From: Gemmatimonadota bacterium
GTDB taxonomy: Bacteria; JAAXHH01
Reading direction: 5' to 3'
NCBI GenBank assembly: GCA_026705925.1
Contig: JAPOZT010000031.1
Location: 62,001 to 126,000, forward strand
Length of the DNA: 64,000 bases
In this document: positions 34,445-45,482 of the stretch, piece after piece
Layout: each line of letters starts with the position of its first letter
Numbering within the stretch: the stretch's first letter is position 1
Program-made: the position numbers and the translations under genes
The notes under the pieces: generated by a model
Told to the model about the DNA's origin: nothing
The model's input: only the letters and a program-made list of their open reading frames with translations
Databases searched by the model: none

Positions 34445-35605
34445 CTGTCCCCTTCGGCGACCCGGGTGCTGATGTGCGGTTCGGGCGAACTGGGCAAGGA
34501 AGTGGTCATCGAGTTCCAGCGCCTGGGCGTGGAAGTGGTCGCGGTGGACCGCTACGCCAACGCGCCGGCCATGCAGGTAGCACACCGCTCCCACGTGGTG
34601 GACATGCTGGACCCTTCCGCCTTGCGCGCGGTGATCGAGCGGGAAAACCCCGATTTCATCGTACCCGAGATTGAAGCCATCGCCACCGGCGCCCTGGTGG
34701 AACTGGAGTCGGAAGGGTATCACGTCGTTCCCACCGCGCGTGCGGTCCACCTGACCATGAACCGGGAGGGGATACGGCGGCTCGCCGCGGAGGAGCTCGG
34801 ACTTCCCACGTCGCCCTATCGCTTCGCCGAGACCCGGGAAGCCTACGAACGCGCGGTGCGCGAGATCGGCCTGCCCTGCGTCATCAAGCCCGTCATGAGC
34901 TCTTCCGGCAAGGGACAGAGCACGGTGCGGCATGCATCGGAGGCGGCCGGCGCCTGGCAGCGCGCACACGACGAGACCCGCGGCGGAGCGGGCAAGGTGA
35001 TCGTCGAGGGATTTGTCGAATTCGATTATGAAATCACGCTCCTGACGGTACGCCACGCGGACGGAACGGGTTTCTGCCCGCCCATCGGCCACGAACAGGT
35101 CGACGGGGACTACCGGTACTCCTGGCAGCCCCAGCCCATGAGCGAAAAGGCGTGGGCGGAAGCCAGGCGGACGGCGGAAAAGGTCACTACCGCACTCGGC
35201 GGCCGCGGCGTCTTCGGCGTCGAGCTGTTCGTCAGGGGCGACAACGTGATTTTCAGCGAAGTCTCGCCCCGCCCCCACGATACGGGCATGGTCACGCTCA
35301 TCTCACAGGACCTGTCCGAATTCGCCCTGCATGCGCGGGCCGTGCTGGGTCTCCCGATCCCGGAGATCCGCCAGCACGGTCCTTCCGCTTCGGCGGCCCT
35401 CGTGGTGGAAGGCGAGTCCGACCGGATGAAGTTCGGCAACCTGGGTTCCGCCCTTGCCGAACCGGACACCGGCCTGTTTCTCTTCGGCAAGCCCGAGGTC
35501 TCCGGTCACCGGCGCCTCGGCGTAGCCGTCGCCCGGGGGGATGACATCGACGCGGCCCGCGCAAAAGCGGCCCGGGCCATGGAAGCGGTTCGCGTCGAAC
35601 TGTAG
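34403..35605 (+). CDS. purT: Formate-dependent phosphoribosylglycinamide formyltransferase PurT
   Basis: 400-residue ATP-grasp enzyme making N-formyl-GAR from GAR, formate and ATP in purine synthesis. Seen: [30 protein letters not shown], the VPEIEAIAT segment, [16 protein letters not shown] (ATP-binding lysines near 155-168), [14 protein letters not shown] and [18 protein letters not shown]-like metal site. A 21-bp direct duplication at 34403-34444 doubles the MAALGTP start, so either of two ATGs (34403 or 34424) may be used. It sits downstream of pntB and may be read through. Confidence 0.95.
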   Translation: MAALGTPMAALGTPLSPSATRVLMCGSGELGKEVVIEFQRLGVEVVAVDRYANAPAMQVAHRSHVVDMLDPSALRAVIERENPDFIVPEIEAIATGALVELESEGYHVVPTARAVHLTMNREGIRRLAAEELGLPTSPYRFAETREAYERAVREIGLPCVIKPVMSSSGKGQSTVRHASEAAGAWQRAHDETRGGAGKVIVEGFVEFDYEITLLTVRHADGTGFCPPIGHEQVDGDYRYSWQPQPMSEKAWAEARRTAEKVTTALGGRGVFGVELFVRGDNVIFSEVSPRPHDTGMVTLISQDLSEFALHARAVLGLPIPEIRQHGPSASAALVVEGESDRMKFGNLGSALAEPDTGLFLFGKPEVSGHRRLGVAVARGDDIDAARAKAARAMEAVRVEL

Positions 35606-35645
35606 CGCTCCGACGGCACCGCCCGCATCACCGGAGAAAGGAGGG

Positions 35646-36506
35646 ATGATGCACAGTCAAGCGGAACAGCAGATCAATGTGGACGACCGGGACTGGCGCG
35701 CCCTCACCCGGGGCGAGCGGATCCGGATGATCGAGGAGGAGGGCTACCTGATCATCCCGGACTGGATCTCACCGGACTACCTGGCCGAGTTGAAAGCGGA
35801 AAGCGAAAGACTCGAAACCGTCGGACGGGATTACAGCGAAAAGCAGCGGGGCTGCAGGGATCCGCATCTTGCCAGTTCGAAGCTGGCCGAACTCATCGCC
35901 TACGAACCCACGGTGCGTTTCCTGGAGGAGTTGTTCGGCGACCGCCTGGTTTTCATTCACTATACCTACGACCGGTCCGAACCCGGCACGCCGGGGATCA
36001 GTCTCCATACGGACGGCCAGCCCTACGGCTCGAAGATATTCGGGTACGAGGGGAGCTGTCCCATAACCGTCCGGGTACTCTACTATCTCGACGACCTGAC
36101 GATGGACGTCTCGCCCTTCCGGGTCGTGCCCAGGTCTCATCTCTGCATGCACGCGGACGCCCATCCGTACAAGCGGTATGAGCGCCATCCCGAGGAGGTG
36201 GTCGTGCCCTGCACGGCGGGATCGGCGCTGTTCCTGAACCACCGGACGTTCCACGGCACGCTGCCCAACAGGGGCAACCGGTCGCGGGCCATGCTCGCGG
36301 TGGCCTACCGACCGGCCTGGGCCGGACCGATCGTCGACGTGGAGCCGCGAAATCCGTCGGACCTGGAACGGATGCCCGATTCCGTCCGGCCCTTCCTGGG
36401 CGATCCCAGCATGCGGACCTACGAGTTCGGCGTCGGCAACAAGCCGGAGGGCATGTCGGCCAGCGCGCCCGGCATGAACCCGAGCCGCTGGGAACGGCGG
36501 GCATAG
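35646..36506 (+). CDS. PhyH-family non-haem iron dioxygenase (canonical HxD)
   Basis: 286-residue phytanoyl-CoA dioxygenase-family protein with an intact facial triad: SLHTDGQPYG (His and Asp near 120-122) and RTFHGTLPN (distal His near 202), then Arg in RSRAMLAV for 2-oxoglutarate. Other landmarks: EEEGYLIIPDWISPDYL at the N-terminus and FRVVPRSHLCMH. ATG 35646 or 35649; AAGGAGGG at 35638-35645 is closer to ideal spacing for 35649. ThuA-like gene follows 78 bases later. Substrate unknown. Confidence 0.87.
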   Translation: MMHSQAEQQINVDDRDWRALTRGERIRMIEEEGYLIIPDWISPDYLAELKAESERLETVGRDYSEKQRGCRDPHLASSKLAELIAYEPTVRFLEELFGDRLVFIHYTYDRSEPGTPGISLHTDGQPYGSKIFGYEGSCPITVRVLYYLDDLTMDVSPFRVVPRSHLCMHADAHPYKRYERHPEEVVVPCTAGSALFLNHRTFHGTLPNRGNRSRAMLAVAYRPAWAGPIVDVEPRNPSDLERMPDSVRPFLGDPSMRTYEFGVGNKPEGMSASAPGMNPSRWERRA

Positions 36507-36584
36507 CGGGCGGGACGGCCACTAATCCGCGGTGTCCCGGTCCGCACAGGACAGTGAACGTTTTGCAACCATAGGAGCAACCAA

Positions 36585-37229
36585 ATGCCTAAGGCCCTCT
36601 TCGTCTGGGGAGGATGGGAAGGACACGAACCCAGGCAGTCCCAGGACATCTTCATCCCGCTGCTTGAATCGGAAGGATACGATATCACGCAGCGCGACAC
36701 GCTTGACGCCTACCTGGACGCGGAAGCCATGCCCACGTACGATCTCATCGTGCAGACCGTGACCATGAGCACGATCAACGGCGCGCAGGAGAAGGCGCTC
36801 CTGGATACCGTCTCCGCCGGGGCCGGGTTCGGAGGCTGGCACGGCGGACAGGCGGACGCCTTCCGCAACAACACGAACTACCAGTACATGGTGGGCGGAC
36901 AGTGGGTTTCCCATCCTGGCGGGATCATCGACTACGAAGTCAACATCATCGATCACGAAGATCCCGTCACGGCGGGCCTCAACGATTTCGCCATGCACTC
37001 GGAACAGTACTACATGCACGTCGATCCGGCCAACCACGTGCTCGCGACCACGACCTTCAGCGGGGATCACGACGCCTGGATCGACGGCACGGTGATGCCC
37101 GTGGCGTGGAAGAGGCCGTGGGGAAAGGGGAAGGTATTCCATTGTTCGCTGGGACACGTCGCTAGCGACTTCGACGTGCCCGAGGCGCGTGAAATCGTCC
37201 GTCGCGGCCTGATCTGGTGCACGCGCTGA
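36585..37229 (+). CDS. ThuA-like domain protein
   Basis: 214-residue class I glutamine-amidotransferase-like ThuA domain protein. Seen: [58 protein letters not shown], the [13 protein letters not shown] block and [22 protein letters not shown]. These are features of the ThuA family found near sugar and glycoside catabolic genes; some are linked to trehalose use. No catalytic Cys nucleophile is evident. It follows a PhyH gene and precedes a separately promoted peroxiredoxin gene. Confidence 0.87.
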   Translation: MPKALFVWGGWEGHEPRQSQDIFIPLLESEGYDITQRDTLDAYLDAEAMPTYDLIVQTVTMSTINGAQEKALLDTVSAGAGFGGWHGGQADAFRNNTNYQYMVGGQWVSHPGGIIDYEVNIIDHEDPVTAGLNDFAMHSEQYYMHVDPANHVLATTTFSGDHDAWIDGTVMPVAWKRPWGKGKVFHCSLGHVASDFDVPEAREIVRRGLIWCTR

Positions 37230-37237
37230 TTTTATTC

Positions 37238-37266
37238 TTTACTTTGTTGACCTAGATAGGTATATT
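37238..37266 (+). promoter_or_regulatory. Candidate promoter for the peroxiredoxin gene
   Basis: TTTACT at 37238-37243, 17-base spacer, TATATT at 37261-37266, in an AT-rich 115-base gap; leader about 75 bases. Confidence 0.5.
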
Positions 37267-37344
37267 ATCGAGGCCAATAGACGGATCAGGCCACTGATCA
37301 CACCACCTTATCATCTGTAGCAGGCTCTTTGCAGGAGGATTGTC

Positions 37345-37977
37345 ATGGCGTTACGTTTAATGGACGAAGCCCCGGATTTCACCGCTGAAACCACCGAGGG
37401 AACGATTCGTTTTCACGAATGGCTCGGGGACGGCTGGGGCATACTCTTTTCCCATCCCGCGGATTACACACCGGTCTGCACCACGGAACTGGGTTACATG
37501 GCCAACATCGCCCACGAGTTCGCCCGGCGGAATGTCAAGATCCTGGCCATCAGCGTGGATCCCCTCGATTCGCACCGCGGTTGGATCAGCGACATCAACG
37601 AGACGCAGAACGCGAACGTGAGCTACCCGCTGATCGCGGACCCCGACCAGGAAGTCGCCCAGCTCTACGACATGATCCATCCAAACGCCGACGACAAGAT
37701 GACGGTGCGTTCGGTATTCGTCATCGGACCGGACAAGAAGATCAAGCTGATGCTGACCTACCCCGCGTCCACGGGCCGTAATTTCGACGAGATCCTGCGT
37801 GTCGTGGATTCCCTCCAGTTGACGGCTCATCACAAGCTCGCCACGCCGGTCAACTGGACCAGCGGTGAAGACTGCATCATCGTACCGGCGGTCACGGACG
37901 AGGAAGCGGACCAGACCTACTCCGACATCCGCCGCGTGAAGCCCTACCTGCGCTACGTGAAGCAGCCCCAGGGCTGA
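37345..37977 (+). CDS. 1-Cys type peroxiredoxin (Prx6/AhpC-TSA)
   Basis: 210-residue thiol peroxidase that reduces hydrogen peroxide and organic hydroperoxides. The peroxidatic Cys is in HPADYTPVCTTELG (about Cys45) with the catalytic Pro/Thr before it; Arg is in MTVRSVFVIGPDKKIKL. The long C-terminal arm (TPVNWTSGEDCIIVPAVTDEEA) is that of the Prx6 subfamily and is followed by the usual YLRYVKQP end. AGGAGG-like site before the ATG. Monocistronic: own promoter and a strong terminator about 62 bases after the stop. Confidence 0.95.
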   Translation: MALRLMDEAPDFTAETTEGTIRFHEWLGDGWGILFSHPADYTPVCTTELGYMANIAHEFARRNVKILAISVDPLDSHRGWISDINETQNANVSYPLIADPDQEVAQLYDMIHPNADDKMTVRSVFVIGPDKKIKLMLTYPASTGRNFDEILRVVDSLQLTAHHKLATPVNWTSGEDCIIVPAVTDEEADQTYSDIRRVKPYLRYVKQPQG

Positions 37978-38039
37978 CTGCGACAGCAGACGGCCGTAAC
38001 AACTCGAACGGTCGCTACAACAGGTTAAATTGAAAGATG

Positions 38040-38074
38040 AAAGGCGCCTCGATTGGGGCGCCTTTTTTATTTTG
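38040..38074 (+). terminator. Rho-independent terminator after the peroxiredoxin gene
   Basis: Stem AAAGGCGCC (38040-38048) pairs with GGCGCCTTT (38057-38065) around an 8-base loop, followed by TTTATTTT. Confidence 0.9.
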
Positions 38075-38094
38075 GCTTTATTTAAAAAGTATGC

Positions 38095-38123
38095 TTGACA
38101 GGCGTTCCGTTATCCTGTAACAT
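38095..38123 (+). promoter_or_regulatory. Sigma70-like promoter of the SPFH-RHH unit
   Basis: TTGACA at 38095-38100, 17-base spacer, TAACAT at 38118-38123. The -10 overlaps the start of an AT-rich operator-like dyad. Leader to ATG 38182 about 50 bases. Confidence 0.6.
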
Positions 38124-38149
38124 GATATCATATTGATATTATAATGTTA
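38118..38149. promoter_or_regulatory. Candidate RHH operator: tandem TGATAT boxes in an AT-rich dyad
   Basis: TGATATCA at 38123-38130 and TGATATTA at 38134-38141 are spaced 11 bp start to start, one helical turn. TAACAT (38118-38123) and ATGTTA (38144-38149) flank them as an inverted repeat. ATGATATCAT (38122-38131) is a perfect palindrome. The position over the -10 suggests autorepression by the RHH protein encoded downstream. Confidence 0.55.
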
Positions 38150-38181
38150 TCCTATCGACCGATGTTTGGAGGAGGAAAGCA

Positions 38182-39084
38182 ATGATAACGGAAAGAAGCC
38201 CTTTGAAATTCAGCGGCTGGAGGGCGCTGGTCTGGCTGATCGTCCTGTTTCCTTTGACGTTTGTGGTCATGGATTGGGTCATCACGTTCAATCCGCCCGT
38301 TCTGGAGCAGGAAATGAGCGTCAGAGACGTGCTCCTGCTGGTCTTTATCTTCATACCGGCCCTCGCCGTACTGGGATTCTGCTTCAAGGGATTCTTCACG
38401 CTGGAACCGAATGAAGCCAGCGTGCTTACGCTGTTCGGCAAATACACAGGGACGGTGAGAGAGCAGGGATTCTGGTGGGTGAATCCCCTCAACAGCAAGG
38501 CGAAGATCTCCCTTCGAGCCAGGAATTTCGACAGCGAGCGGCTGAAGGTAAACGACAAAAACGGAAACCCGATCGAGATCTCAGCCGTCGTGGTCTGGCG
38601 TGTGGAAGATACGGCCCAGGCGAGTTTCGATGTGGACGACTTTGTCGAATACATACAGGTACAGTCCGAATCGGCCATCCGCCACCTGGCCACCAGCTAC
38701 CCTTATGACCTGACCGAGGGAGAGACCGCCAGCCTGAGGTCGTCCATTGAGGAAGTGTCCGAAGCCCTCGGCAACGAAATTCGGGAACGGGTCGGCGCGG
38801 CCGGAGTTTCGGTAGCGGAAGCACGGATCAACCATTTGGCCTACGCCCCCGAAATCGCGCAGGTGATGCTGCAGCGGCAGCAGGCCGATGCCATCATCGC
38901 CGCCCGTCAGAAGATCGTGGACGGCGCGGTGGGCATGGTGGAAATGGCCCTTGAAAGGCTGAAGGACCAGCATGTAGTCGACCTGGACGAAGAACGCAAG
39001 GCCGCCATGGTGAGCAATCTCCTCACCGTGCTCTGCAGCGAATCGTCCACGCAGCCCATCGTCAATACCGGTTCGTTGTACTGA
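38182..39084 (+). CDS. SPFH/Band 7 membrane protein
   Basis: 300-residue membrane scaffold protein of the stomatin/prohibitin/flotillin superfamily. Two N-terminal membrane helices (about 14-34 and 50-68) precede the SPFH domain: [21 protein letters not shown], the [23 protein letters not shown]-type beta core, and [40 protein letters not shown], the coiled-coil helix. AAGCAATG start with GGAGGAGG upstream. The downstream RHH gene starts 24 bases after it, and the promoter carries an RHH-type operator. Confidence 0.92.
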   Translation: MITERSPLKFSGWRALVWLIVLFPLTFVVMDWVITFNPPVLEQEMSVRDVLLLVFIFIPALAVLGFCFKGFFTLEPNEASVLTLFGKYTGTVREQGFWWVNPLNSKAKISLRARNFDSERLKVNDKNGNPIEISAVVVWRVEDTAQASFDVDDFVEYIQVQSESAIRHLATSYPYDLTEGETASLRSSIEEVSEALGNEIRERVGAAGVSVAEARINHLAYAPEIAQVMLQRQQADAIIAARQKIVDGAVGMVEMALERLKDQHVVDLDEERKAAMVSNLLTVLCSESSTQPIVNTGSLY

Positions 39085-39108
39085 TGGGATCTAGGGAAAC
39101 TCGCTATC

Positions 39109-39276
39109 GTGCCGGACAAGAAGAAATCCCTGCTGCTGCGAATCAATACCGAGCTCTGGAATGACCTCAACACCTGGGCGAAGGATGAATTGCGTAGCGT
39201 GAACGCCCAGATCGAGTATATTCTACGGGCGGAAGTGCACAAACGGAAGAAACGGCGGCGGCGCGAGGAAGATTGA
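39109..39276 (+). CDS. Arc-type ribbon-helix-helix DNA-binding protein
   Basis: 55-residue protein. The pattern [20 protein letters not shown], then [19 protein letters not shown] is the Arc/HicB-type RHH fold: a short beta strand (LLLRI), helix A and helix B beginning [12 protein letters not shown] basic tail [11 protein letters not shown] follows. GTG start with AGGGA about 11 bases upstream. RHH proteins bind DNA as dimers of dimers through the beta ribbon. Next to an SPFH gene, it is probably the operon's own repressor acting at the tandem boxes at 38118-38149; a toxin partner is not seen. Confidence 0.82.
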   Translation: MPDKKKSLLLRINTELWNDLNTWAKDELRSVNAQIEYILRAEVHKRKKRRRREED

Positions 39277-39392
39277 AGGAACCGAAACGTGTGCAGGTAA
39301 ACATGTGCAGGTGAATATCGGTAGCGTGCGGCCTGGCCTGAGAGAACTGTCCTGGCCGGCGAATCAGGAGCCGCGCAGTTGACCTGGAGACC

Positions 39393-40259
39393 ATGGGCTT
39401 GGCGGTAGAGACGAATTCAGACCTGGACCGGTTCGAGACAACGGGTTTCGTGATACTGAAGGGATTCTACCCCGACGGGGTGGTGGAGGCGGCCCGGCGC
39501 GATGCCGGCGAACTCGTGGACCGGTTCGCGAACCGGCTGATGGAGGCGGGCAAGATCACGAGCGGCCACGCCGATGCGCCTTTCGAGACGCGCCTGGCCC
39601 GGATCTGCGCGGACGCACCGGACGAGGCGCCCAGTATCTTCCGCAATGAGCTCCACCTGGCGGGCATGTACGAGGTTTTCTTCCACCCGCCGCTGCTGGA
39701 CATCGTAGAAACCCTTCTGGGCGAGGAACTTCGGCTTTATCCCAACTACTCCATCCGCCCCAAACTGCCCGACCACGCCCCGACGCTCGTACTCTGGCAC
39801 CAGGACGGGGGATACACTTACAAGGTCCACCGCGACGGCGATCACAGCGCGGAGACGGTGGACGCCCTGCGCATGATCAACGTTTGGTCTCCCCTGGTGC
39901 CCGCCCGCGAGGACAACGGGTGCATGCAGTTCATCCCCGGAACCCATCGGATCGGCATGGCCCGGCACGAAGACCGCGAATACTATCTCGAAATCACCCA
40001 GGAGGACCTGGAACCCTACGTGGACCAGGCCGTGTCCATCGAACTGGACCCGGGAGACATCGTCCTCTTCCATAACATGCTCTACCACCAGGGACTGCCC
40101 AACCGCTCCGATCAGGTCAGGTGGAGCATGGACTGGCGTTACCAGGATGCGAGGCAGCCGACGCTGCGCAGCACGACGGGGCATCTCGCCCGCAGCCGCA
40201 TGCATCCCGACCAGGTAGTACGCGACGCCGGGGACTGGGTCCGCCGGTCGTTTCAGTAG
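39393..40259 (+). CDS. PhyH-family non-haem iron dioxygenase (canonical HxD)
   Basis: 288-residue protein of the phytanoyl-CoA dioxygenase family with a complete iron site: [10 protein letters not shown] (His and Asp near 136-138), then [17 protein letters not shown] and [10 protein letters not shown] (distal His near 231) with [10 protein letters not shown] giving the 2-oxoglutarate Arg. [17 protein letters not shown] is the usual N-terminal block. ATG 39393 lacks a strong ribosome site. It is 116 bases after the RHH gene and 32 bases before the NatB-like permease gene. Substrate unknown. Confidence 0.88.
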   Translation: MGLAVETNSDLDRFETTGFVILKGFYPDGVVEAARRDAGELVDRFANRLMEAGKITSGHADAPFETRLARICADAPDEAPSIFRNELHLAGMYEVFFHPPLLDIVETLLGEELRLYPNYSIRPKLPDHAPTLVLWHQDGGYTYKVHRDGDHSAETVDALRMINVWSPLVPAREDNGCMQFIPGTHRIGMARHEDREYYLEITQEDLEPYVDQAVSIELDPGDIVLFHNMLYHQGLPNRSDQVRWSMDWRYQDARQPTLRSTTGHLARSRMHPDQVVRDAGDWVRRSFQ

Positions 40260-40291
40260 CTTAGTCCACGTCCCGCGAACAGGATGGCGTA

Positions 40292-41556
40292 TTGCTCAAT
40301 CTCACCGATACCGGCCTCGTATTCCTCCGGGAACTCCGAGGTGCCCTGCGTGAACGCTCCATCGTCATCAACGTCGTCCTGGTGCCCCTGTTCATGTACC
40401 CGGTCCTCCTCTGGGTGGCCTACACGGGGCTGTCCTTCGTCATCGGCCAGACGGAGAACTTCACGGCCCGCGTGATGATCGCGGGCGAAGTGGAGAAAGG
40501 CGCCGCGCTCGTCCGCAAAATCGAGGACGCGGACCGCGTGGAACGCGTGTCGGCCGCTGACCTGGAAGCCGCCGAGGAAGCGATTCGCGACGGCCGGTTG
40601 GATCTCCTGGTCGAGCTCGCTCCCTGGGAAGGGGTTGGTGCTGACGATATCGAGGTCCGCATAACCGGCGACTCGTCGAAGGACCGGAGCCGGATCGCCA
40701 TGAGCCGGGTCGAAGACGTCGTAAACCGCCACCGGACGGCTTACCTGGAAAGAGCGGGCAGGGAACGCGGGCTGAACGGTTCGGCATACCAGATGATCTG
40801 GATAGAACGGGAGAACGTATCCACCAGCCGGGACATGGGACGCTTCATCCTGGGGATGGCGGTCCCCATCCTCGTCATCATCATGCTGATCGTGGGCGGC
40901 ATGTATCCCGCCCTGGACGCGACGGCCGGAGAACGCGAGCGTTCCACCTGGGAGACCACGTTGACGGCGGCGACGGACCGCGTGAATATCCTCGCGGGAA
41001 AGTACCTGTACGTGGCCACGCTCTCGACCACTGCCGGCATGCTGAACTTCCTGGCCATGAGCCTCTCCATGCGCACCCTCATGGCGCCGCTCCTGGGCGA
41101 CCGGATCCAGGACCTGAGCTTCACGATCCCGTGGTCCGCCGTTCCGCTGATTTTCGTGGTCATCATGCTCCTCGCCCTGTTCGTCTCCGCCTTCCTCATG
41201 GTCGTGGCCAGCTTCGCCCGGACGTTCAAGGACGCCCAGTCCCTGGCGGGTCCCTTCGTAACCGTCATGATCCTGGTGCCGGCGGTCTTCATGCAGTTCC
41301 CCGGCCTGGAACTCACGACCTGGCTGGCTTGCGTGCCCATCATCAACGTCTGCCTGGTGTTCCGGGAAGCCATCGGCGGCGTCTATCAGTGGCCCCTGAT
41401 CGGCCTCACCCTGCTGATGGAAGTCCTGTACATCTGGATCATTCTGCGGATCGCCGCGGCGATCACCCGCTACGAAGACATCATGACCGGCAGCTATGAA
41501 GGCGGGCTGGGCGGTTTCCTGAAACACCGGCTCTTGCGCCGCAACCCTTCAAGAGG

Positions 41557-41560
<4 letters not shown>
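40292..41560 (+). CDS. ABC-2 type permease, NatB-like
   Basis: 422-residue permease of an ABC exporter resembling the NatB sodium/antibiotic exporter. One N-terminal helix (about 27-49), an extracytoplasmic region of about 150 residues (EDADRVERVSAADLEAAEEAIRDG), then five or six helices with SAFLMVVASFARTFKDAQSLAGP and the ERERSTWETTLTAATDR loop typical of NatB. TTG start with AGGA 7 bases upstream. It overlaps the ATPase gene (ATGA), so it forms one operon with the next two genes. Confidence 0.88.
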
Positions 41561-42308
<748 letters not shown>

Positions 42309-42312
<4 letters not shown>

Positions 42313-44555
42313 ACCGCGCAACGATCGGACTGCTGTACAGGAACGAAATGCGCATGCTGCTGCGGGACCGCCGGACGGTGGTACTGAGCATTCTCCTGCC
42401 GCTCCTCGTTCTGCCGGCGATCCTCTTCGGTTTCAAGTTCATGAACGAATGGCGCCAGGAACAGCAGGATACGACGACGTATCGCTACGCCGTCGTGGGC
42501 GCCTACGCCGACTCCGTCCGTGCGCTCATCGCGAGGGGCGAAACACGCGCTGCTGGTGGTCCGGCCGAGAACGTGGATCTGGTCGAGAATGGGGATCCGG
42601 CCGAAACCGGGGATCCGGCCGAGGACGGCGGTCCGGCCGGAAACGCGGAGCCCGCCGATACCGGGGATGACGACCGGCAGCCTGCCTCATTTCTGGAGGT
42701 GGAGGCCGCGATGCCCGATTCGAGCCTTGAAGCCGGCGACCTGGATTTCTACCTGGAAGCCCTGACCGGATCCGAAGCCGATTCGCTCGACCTGGCTCGC
42801 GCCGCGGCCGACACCGCGGAAACCGGGGATGGAGACGACACCACGGAACACGGGGAGGAAGCCGTCGTTGAGGTGACCGTGGCGGACGAGCGGTATCCGG
42901 GGGTCCCCGTGGTCAGGGTCTACTACCGCGCCAACCGGGACGATTCCAGAAGGGGCAGCGCCCTGCTGGTGGACCGGATGATGGACGCGAGGAAACAGGA
43001 CCGCGCCGAAGCGCTCCGTGAAAGCGGGCTCGAGACGGACCCCGATGAAGCCATCCGGCTATCACGGGTGGACGTCGCCACCCCCGCGCAGGCGGCGGGG
43101 TTCTATTTCGGACGATTACTGCCCCTGCTGCTCGTTTTTCTGACGCTCACCGGCGCGTCGGTGGCGGCCATGGACAGCGTCGCGGGCGAGAAGGAGCGGG
43201 GATCGCTGGAAACCCTCCTGACCACGTCGGTCCGCCGGATCGAGATCATCGCCGCCAAGCAGTTGACGATCCTGTCCGTCGCGCTCTTCATCACCCTGGC
43301 GCAGGCAGGGAACCTCTTCGTGTACCTCGGTCTCGGGTTCATCGATCTCCCCGCGGAAATGGACATCGATGTATCGCCGGTGGCCGTACTGGTGCTTTTC
43401 GTCATGTACATCCCCGTGGCCATCGTGGTATCTTCCCTCCTGCTGCTGATCTCGGCCTATGCGAAGACCTACAAGGAGACGCAGCTCTACCTCCTGCCGG
43501 TGTTTCTCGGACTCATGGTCCTGACGGCGGCGGGGTTGCTCCCGGCGGTATCCCTGCGCTCGCTGATCGCCGTCGTGCCGGTCGCGAACGTCAGCGTGGC
43601 CGTACGGGAAATCATGGTCGGCCATTACGACATCCCCATGCTCCTTGTAGCCAGCGCATCCATGTTGCTTGCCGCCTTCCTGATGCTCAGATGGTCGTCC
43701 CGCATGCTGGACAATGAAAGGCTCGTCACCGCGCAGGACATGGACGAGGCGGACCTGGCGGGCGGCGCGGCGCTGTTTCCCAAACGGGTGCTCCTGTGGT
43801 TTCTCGGCATGTGGGCCATCGTCATCATCGCCCCTTCGAACATAGACGCGCTGACCCGGCTCGAGGGGCAGTGGGCCTTCAACATGTTCGGCGTTTTCTT
43901 CCTGGGCTCGCTGCTCATGATCCAGGTACACCGGCTCGACTGGCGCCAGGCCCTGGCGATCCGCCCGGTGCGGCCCCAGGTATGGCTGGCGGTGCTGCTT
44001 CTGGTGCCGTCGACCCTGTTGACCGGGATCTTCGTCGTGGGGCTGTCCAGCGTATTCCTGCCCTTCCCGGAAGAATTGCTGGAGCAGTTCGCCAGCGAAC
44101 TTCTTCCAGACGACTTCCCGTTGTGGCAGATCATGCTCATGATGGCCCTTACGCCCGGCATCGTGGAGGAAATGGCCTTTCGAGGCCTGCTGCTGCACGG
44201 TCTGCACCGCCGGCTGAGGCCGGTCGTGCTCATCCTGGTGGTCGGCATCATATTCGGATTGTTCCACCAGGCCCTGTTCCGCATCATTCCGACGACCTAC
44301 CTGGGCGTGGTAATCACCACCGTAGCGGTCCTCACCGGATCGATCTTCCCGTGCATGCTGCTCCACGCGGGCAACAACGCCTTCGCCTTCCTCCTCTACC
44401 GCTATGGCGTCGAGATCGAGACCTGGCCCCCGGAGCTGCTCCTGCTGAACGTGCCGGTCTTTGTCTTCGCGCTCTATCTGCTGTACCGGTACCGTACGCC
44501 CTATCCGGGCCTGCTGCCCTTCAGGAAAGGGGTACGCGGAGACCCGGCGGACTAG
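42309..44555 (+). CDS. NatB-like ABC permease fused to a CPBP intramembrane protease
   Basis: 748 residues. The first part (about 1-440) is an ABC-2/NatB permease with an N-terminal helix, a large extracytoplasmic region and the GEKERGSLETLLTTSVRR loop. The last 280 residues are a CPBP (CAAX protease/bacteriocin-processing) domain with all three motifs: EEMAFRG near 617, FGLFHQALFR (FxxxH) and LLHAGNNAF (HxxxN). An extracytoplasmic stretch at about 84-117 is a degenerate Glu/Asn/Gly/Asp/Pro repeat encoded by 18-bp units. It completes a permease-ATPase-permease/protease operon; fused proteins of this kind are known in several phyla. Confidence 0.92.
42555..42665 (+). repeat. Degenerate 18-bp in-frame repeats
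   Basis: Five or six imperfect units near GGGGATCCGGCCGAAACC encode ENGDPAETGDPAEDG-type repeats in the permease extracytoplasmic region. Confidence 0.7.
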
Positions 44556-44579
44556 CGTATTCAGCCATAGCGATAGGTA

Positions 44580-44608
44580 TTGCCTCCCGTGGCCCGCAAC
44601 CATATATT
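44580..44608 (+). promoter_or_regulatory. Candidate promoter for the PmtA-like gene
   Basis: TTGCCT at 44580-44585, 17-base spacer, TATATT at 44603-44608; leader about 62 bases. Confidence 0.5.
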
Positions 44609-44676
44609 GGCTCCGGTATATTGCGATATCCGTGTGCCTGCGCTGACCTGGACTCCGGCTGCCATCCTTCCCGTAC

Positions 44677-45270
44677 ATGTCTCGATCCGCACAACATCCG
44701 TTTTTGCTGTTTCTCCGGGTCATGATGAAGAACCCGCTGAGCGTGTGCGCCCTGACCCCCAGTTCGAGAATACTCGCCCGGGCCATGGCCAGGGGACTGG
44801 AAATCCGGCCCAACGAGTCCGTCATGGAACTGGGACCGGGCACCGGCGCGCTTACGGACCAGATCCGGCATATCCTCCCCGATGACGACGGTTATATCGG
44901 CATAGAACTGGAACCACGATTCGTTCACCTGCTGAGGGACCGGTTTCCCAACCTTCGTTTCGAACACGATACCGTCACCCGGGCGTTCCAGGTGCACACG
45001 GAATCGGGCGTACCGCCGGTCAAGGCCGTCATCTCAGGACTGTCCATATCCACCATGCCGGTCCCGGTAATCGACGAGATCATCGGCAACCTGGACCGGC
45101 TCCTGGGGCCCGGTTCCGTGTTCCGCATGTTCCAGTACGTCCACGCCTACTATCTGCCTTCGGCAGTTCGGTTTCGCCGCCGCATGACCCCGCTGTTCTC
45201 CGACTACCGTTGCGAATCCCTCGTCGTGCGGAACCTGCCCCCGGCTTTCGTACTGACCTGGACCCGCTAG
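44677..45270 (+). CDS. SAM-dependent phospholipid methyltransferase, PmtA-like
   Basis: 197-residue class I methyltransferase similar to Rhodobacter-type phosphatidylethanolamine N-methyltransferase. Seen: N-terminal FLLFLRVMMKNPLSVCALTPSSRILARAMA, SAM loop MELGPGTGALTDQI near residues 49-61, YIGIELEPRFVHLL with the acidic Glu, and VISGLSISTMP in place of the catalytic motif. The PSSRILAR helix near the N-terminus is characteristic of membrane-associated PmtA. It would methylate a phospholipid headgroup; this is inferred from similarity. A separate promoter precedes it. Confidence 0.85.
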   Translation: MSRSAQHPFLLFLRVMMKNPLSVCALTPSSRILARAMARGLEIRPNESVMELGPGTGALTDQIRHILPDDDGYIGIELEPRFVHLLRDRFPNLRFEHDTVTRAFQVHTESGVPPVKAVISGLSISTMPVPVIDEIIGNLDRLLGPGSVFRMFQYVHAYYLPSAVRFRRRMTPLFSDYRCESLVVRNLPPAFVLTWTR

Positions 45271-45482
45271 CACCTGGCGGCTCGCTGCCCGATATTTTAA
45301 AGTTTTTCCATGCGCATATTGTAATATAAGGTGATTTCCCGCCGTGGCTCTGGCGGGCAGTGTAGCCTTTTCGCGCCGTCATGGAATATAACCGCTGGCG
45401 AGGTATAGGCCTGACGGAAGACGCAAACGTCGAAGTTTCCTGGTTCGATCTGCACCACGCACAGGAAGGAACACCTGCGAAC

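Noticed and set aside
37247-37266. TTGACC at 37247 as the -35 of the peroxiredoxin promoter
   Set aside because: Only 8 bases from TATATT, too close for sigma70; TTTACT with 17-base spacing fits better.
39109-39276. RHH protein as an antitoxin
   Set aside because: No toxin gene adjoins it; the upstream partner is an SPFH membrane protein.
43116-44843. 575-codon minus-strand frame over the ABC permease-protease gene
   Set aside because: Composition (Gln, His, Asp rich) is that of a reverse-complement of a membrane protein; the opposite strand has all CPBP motifs.
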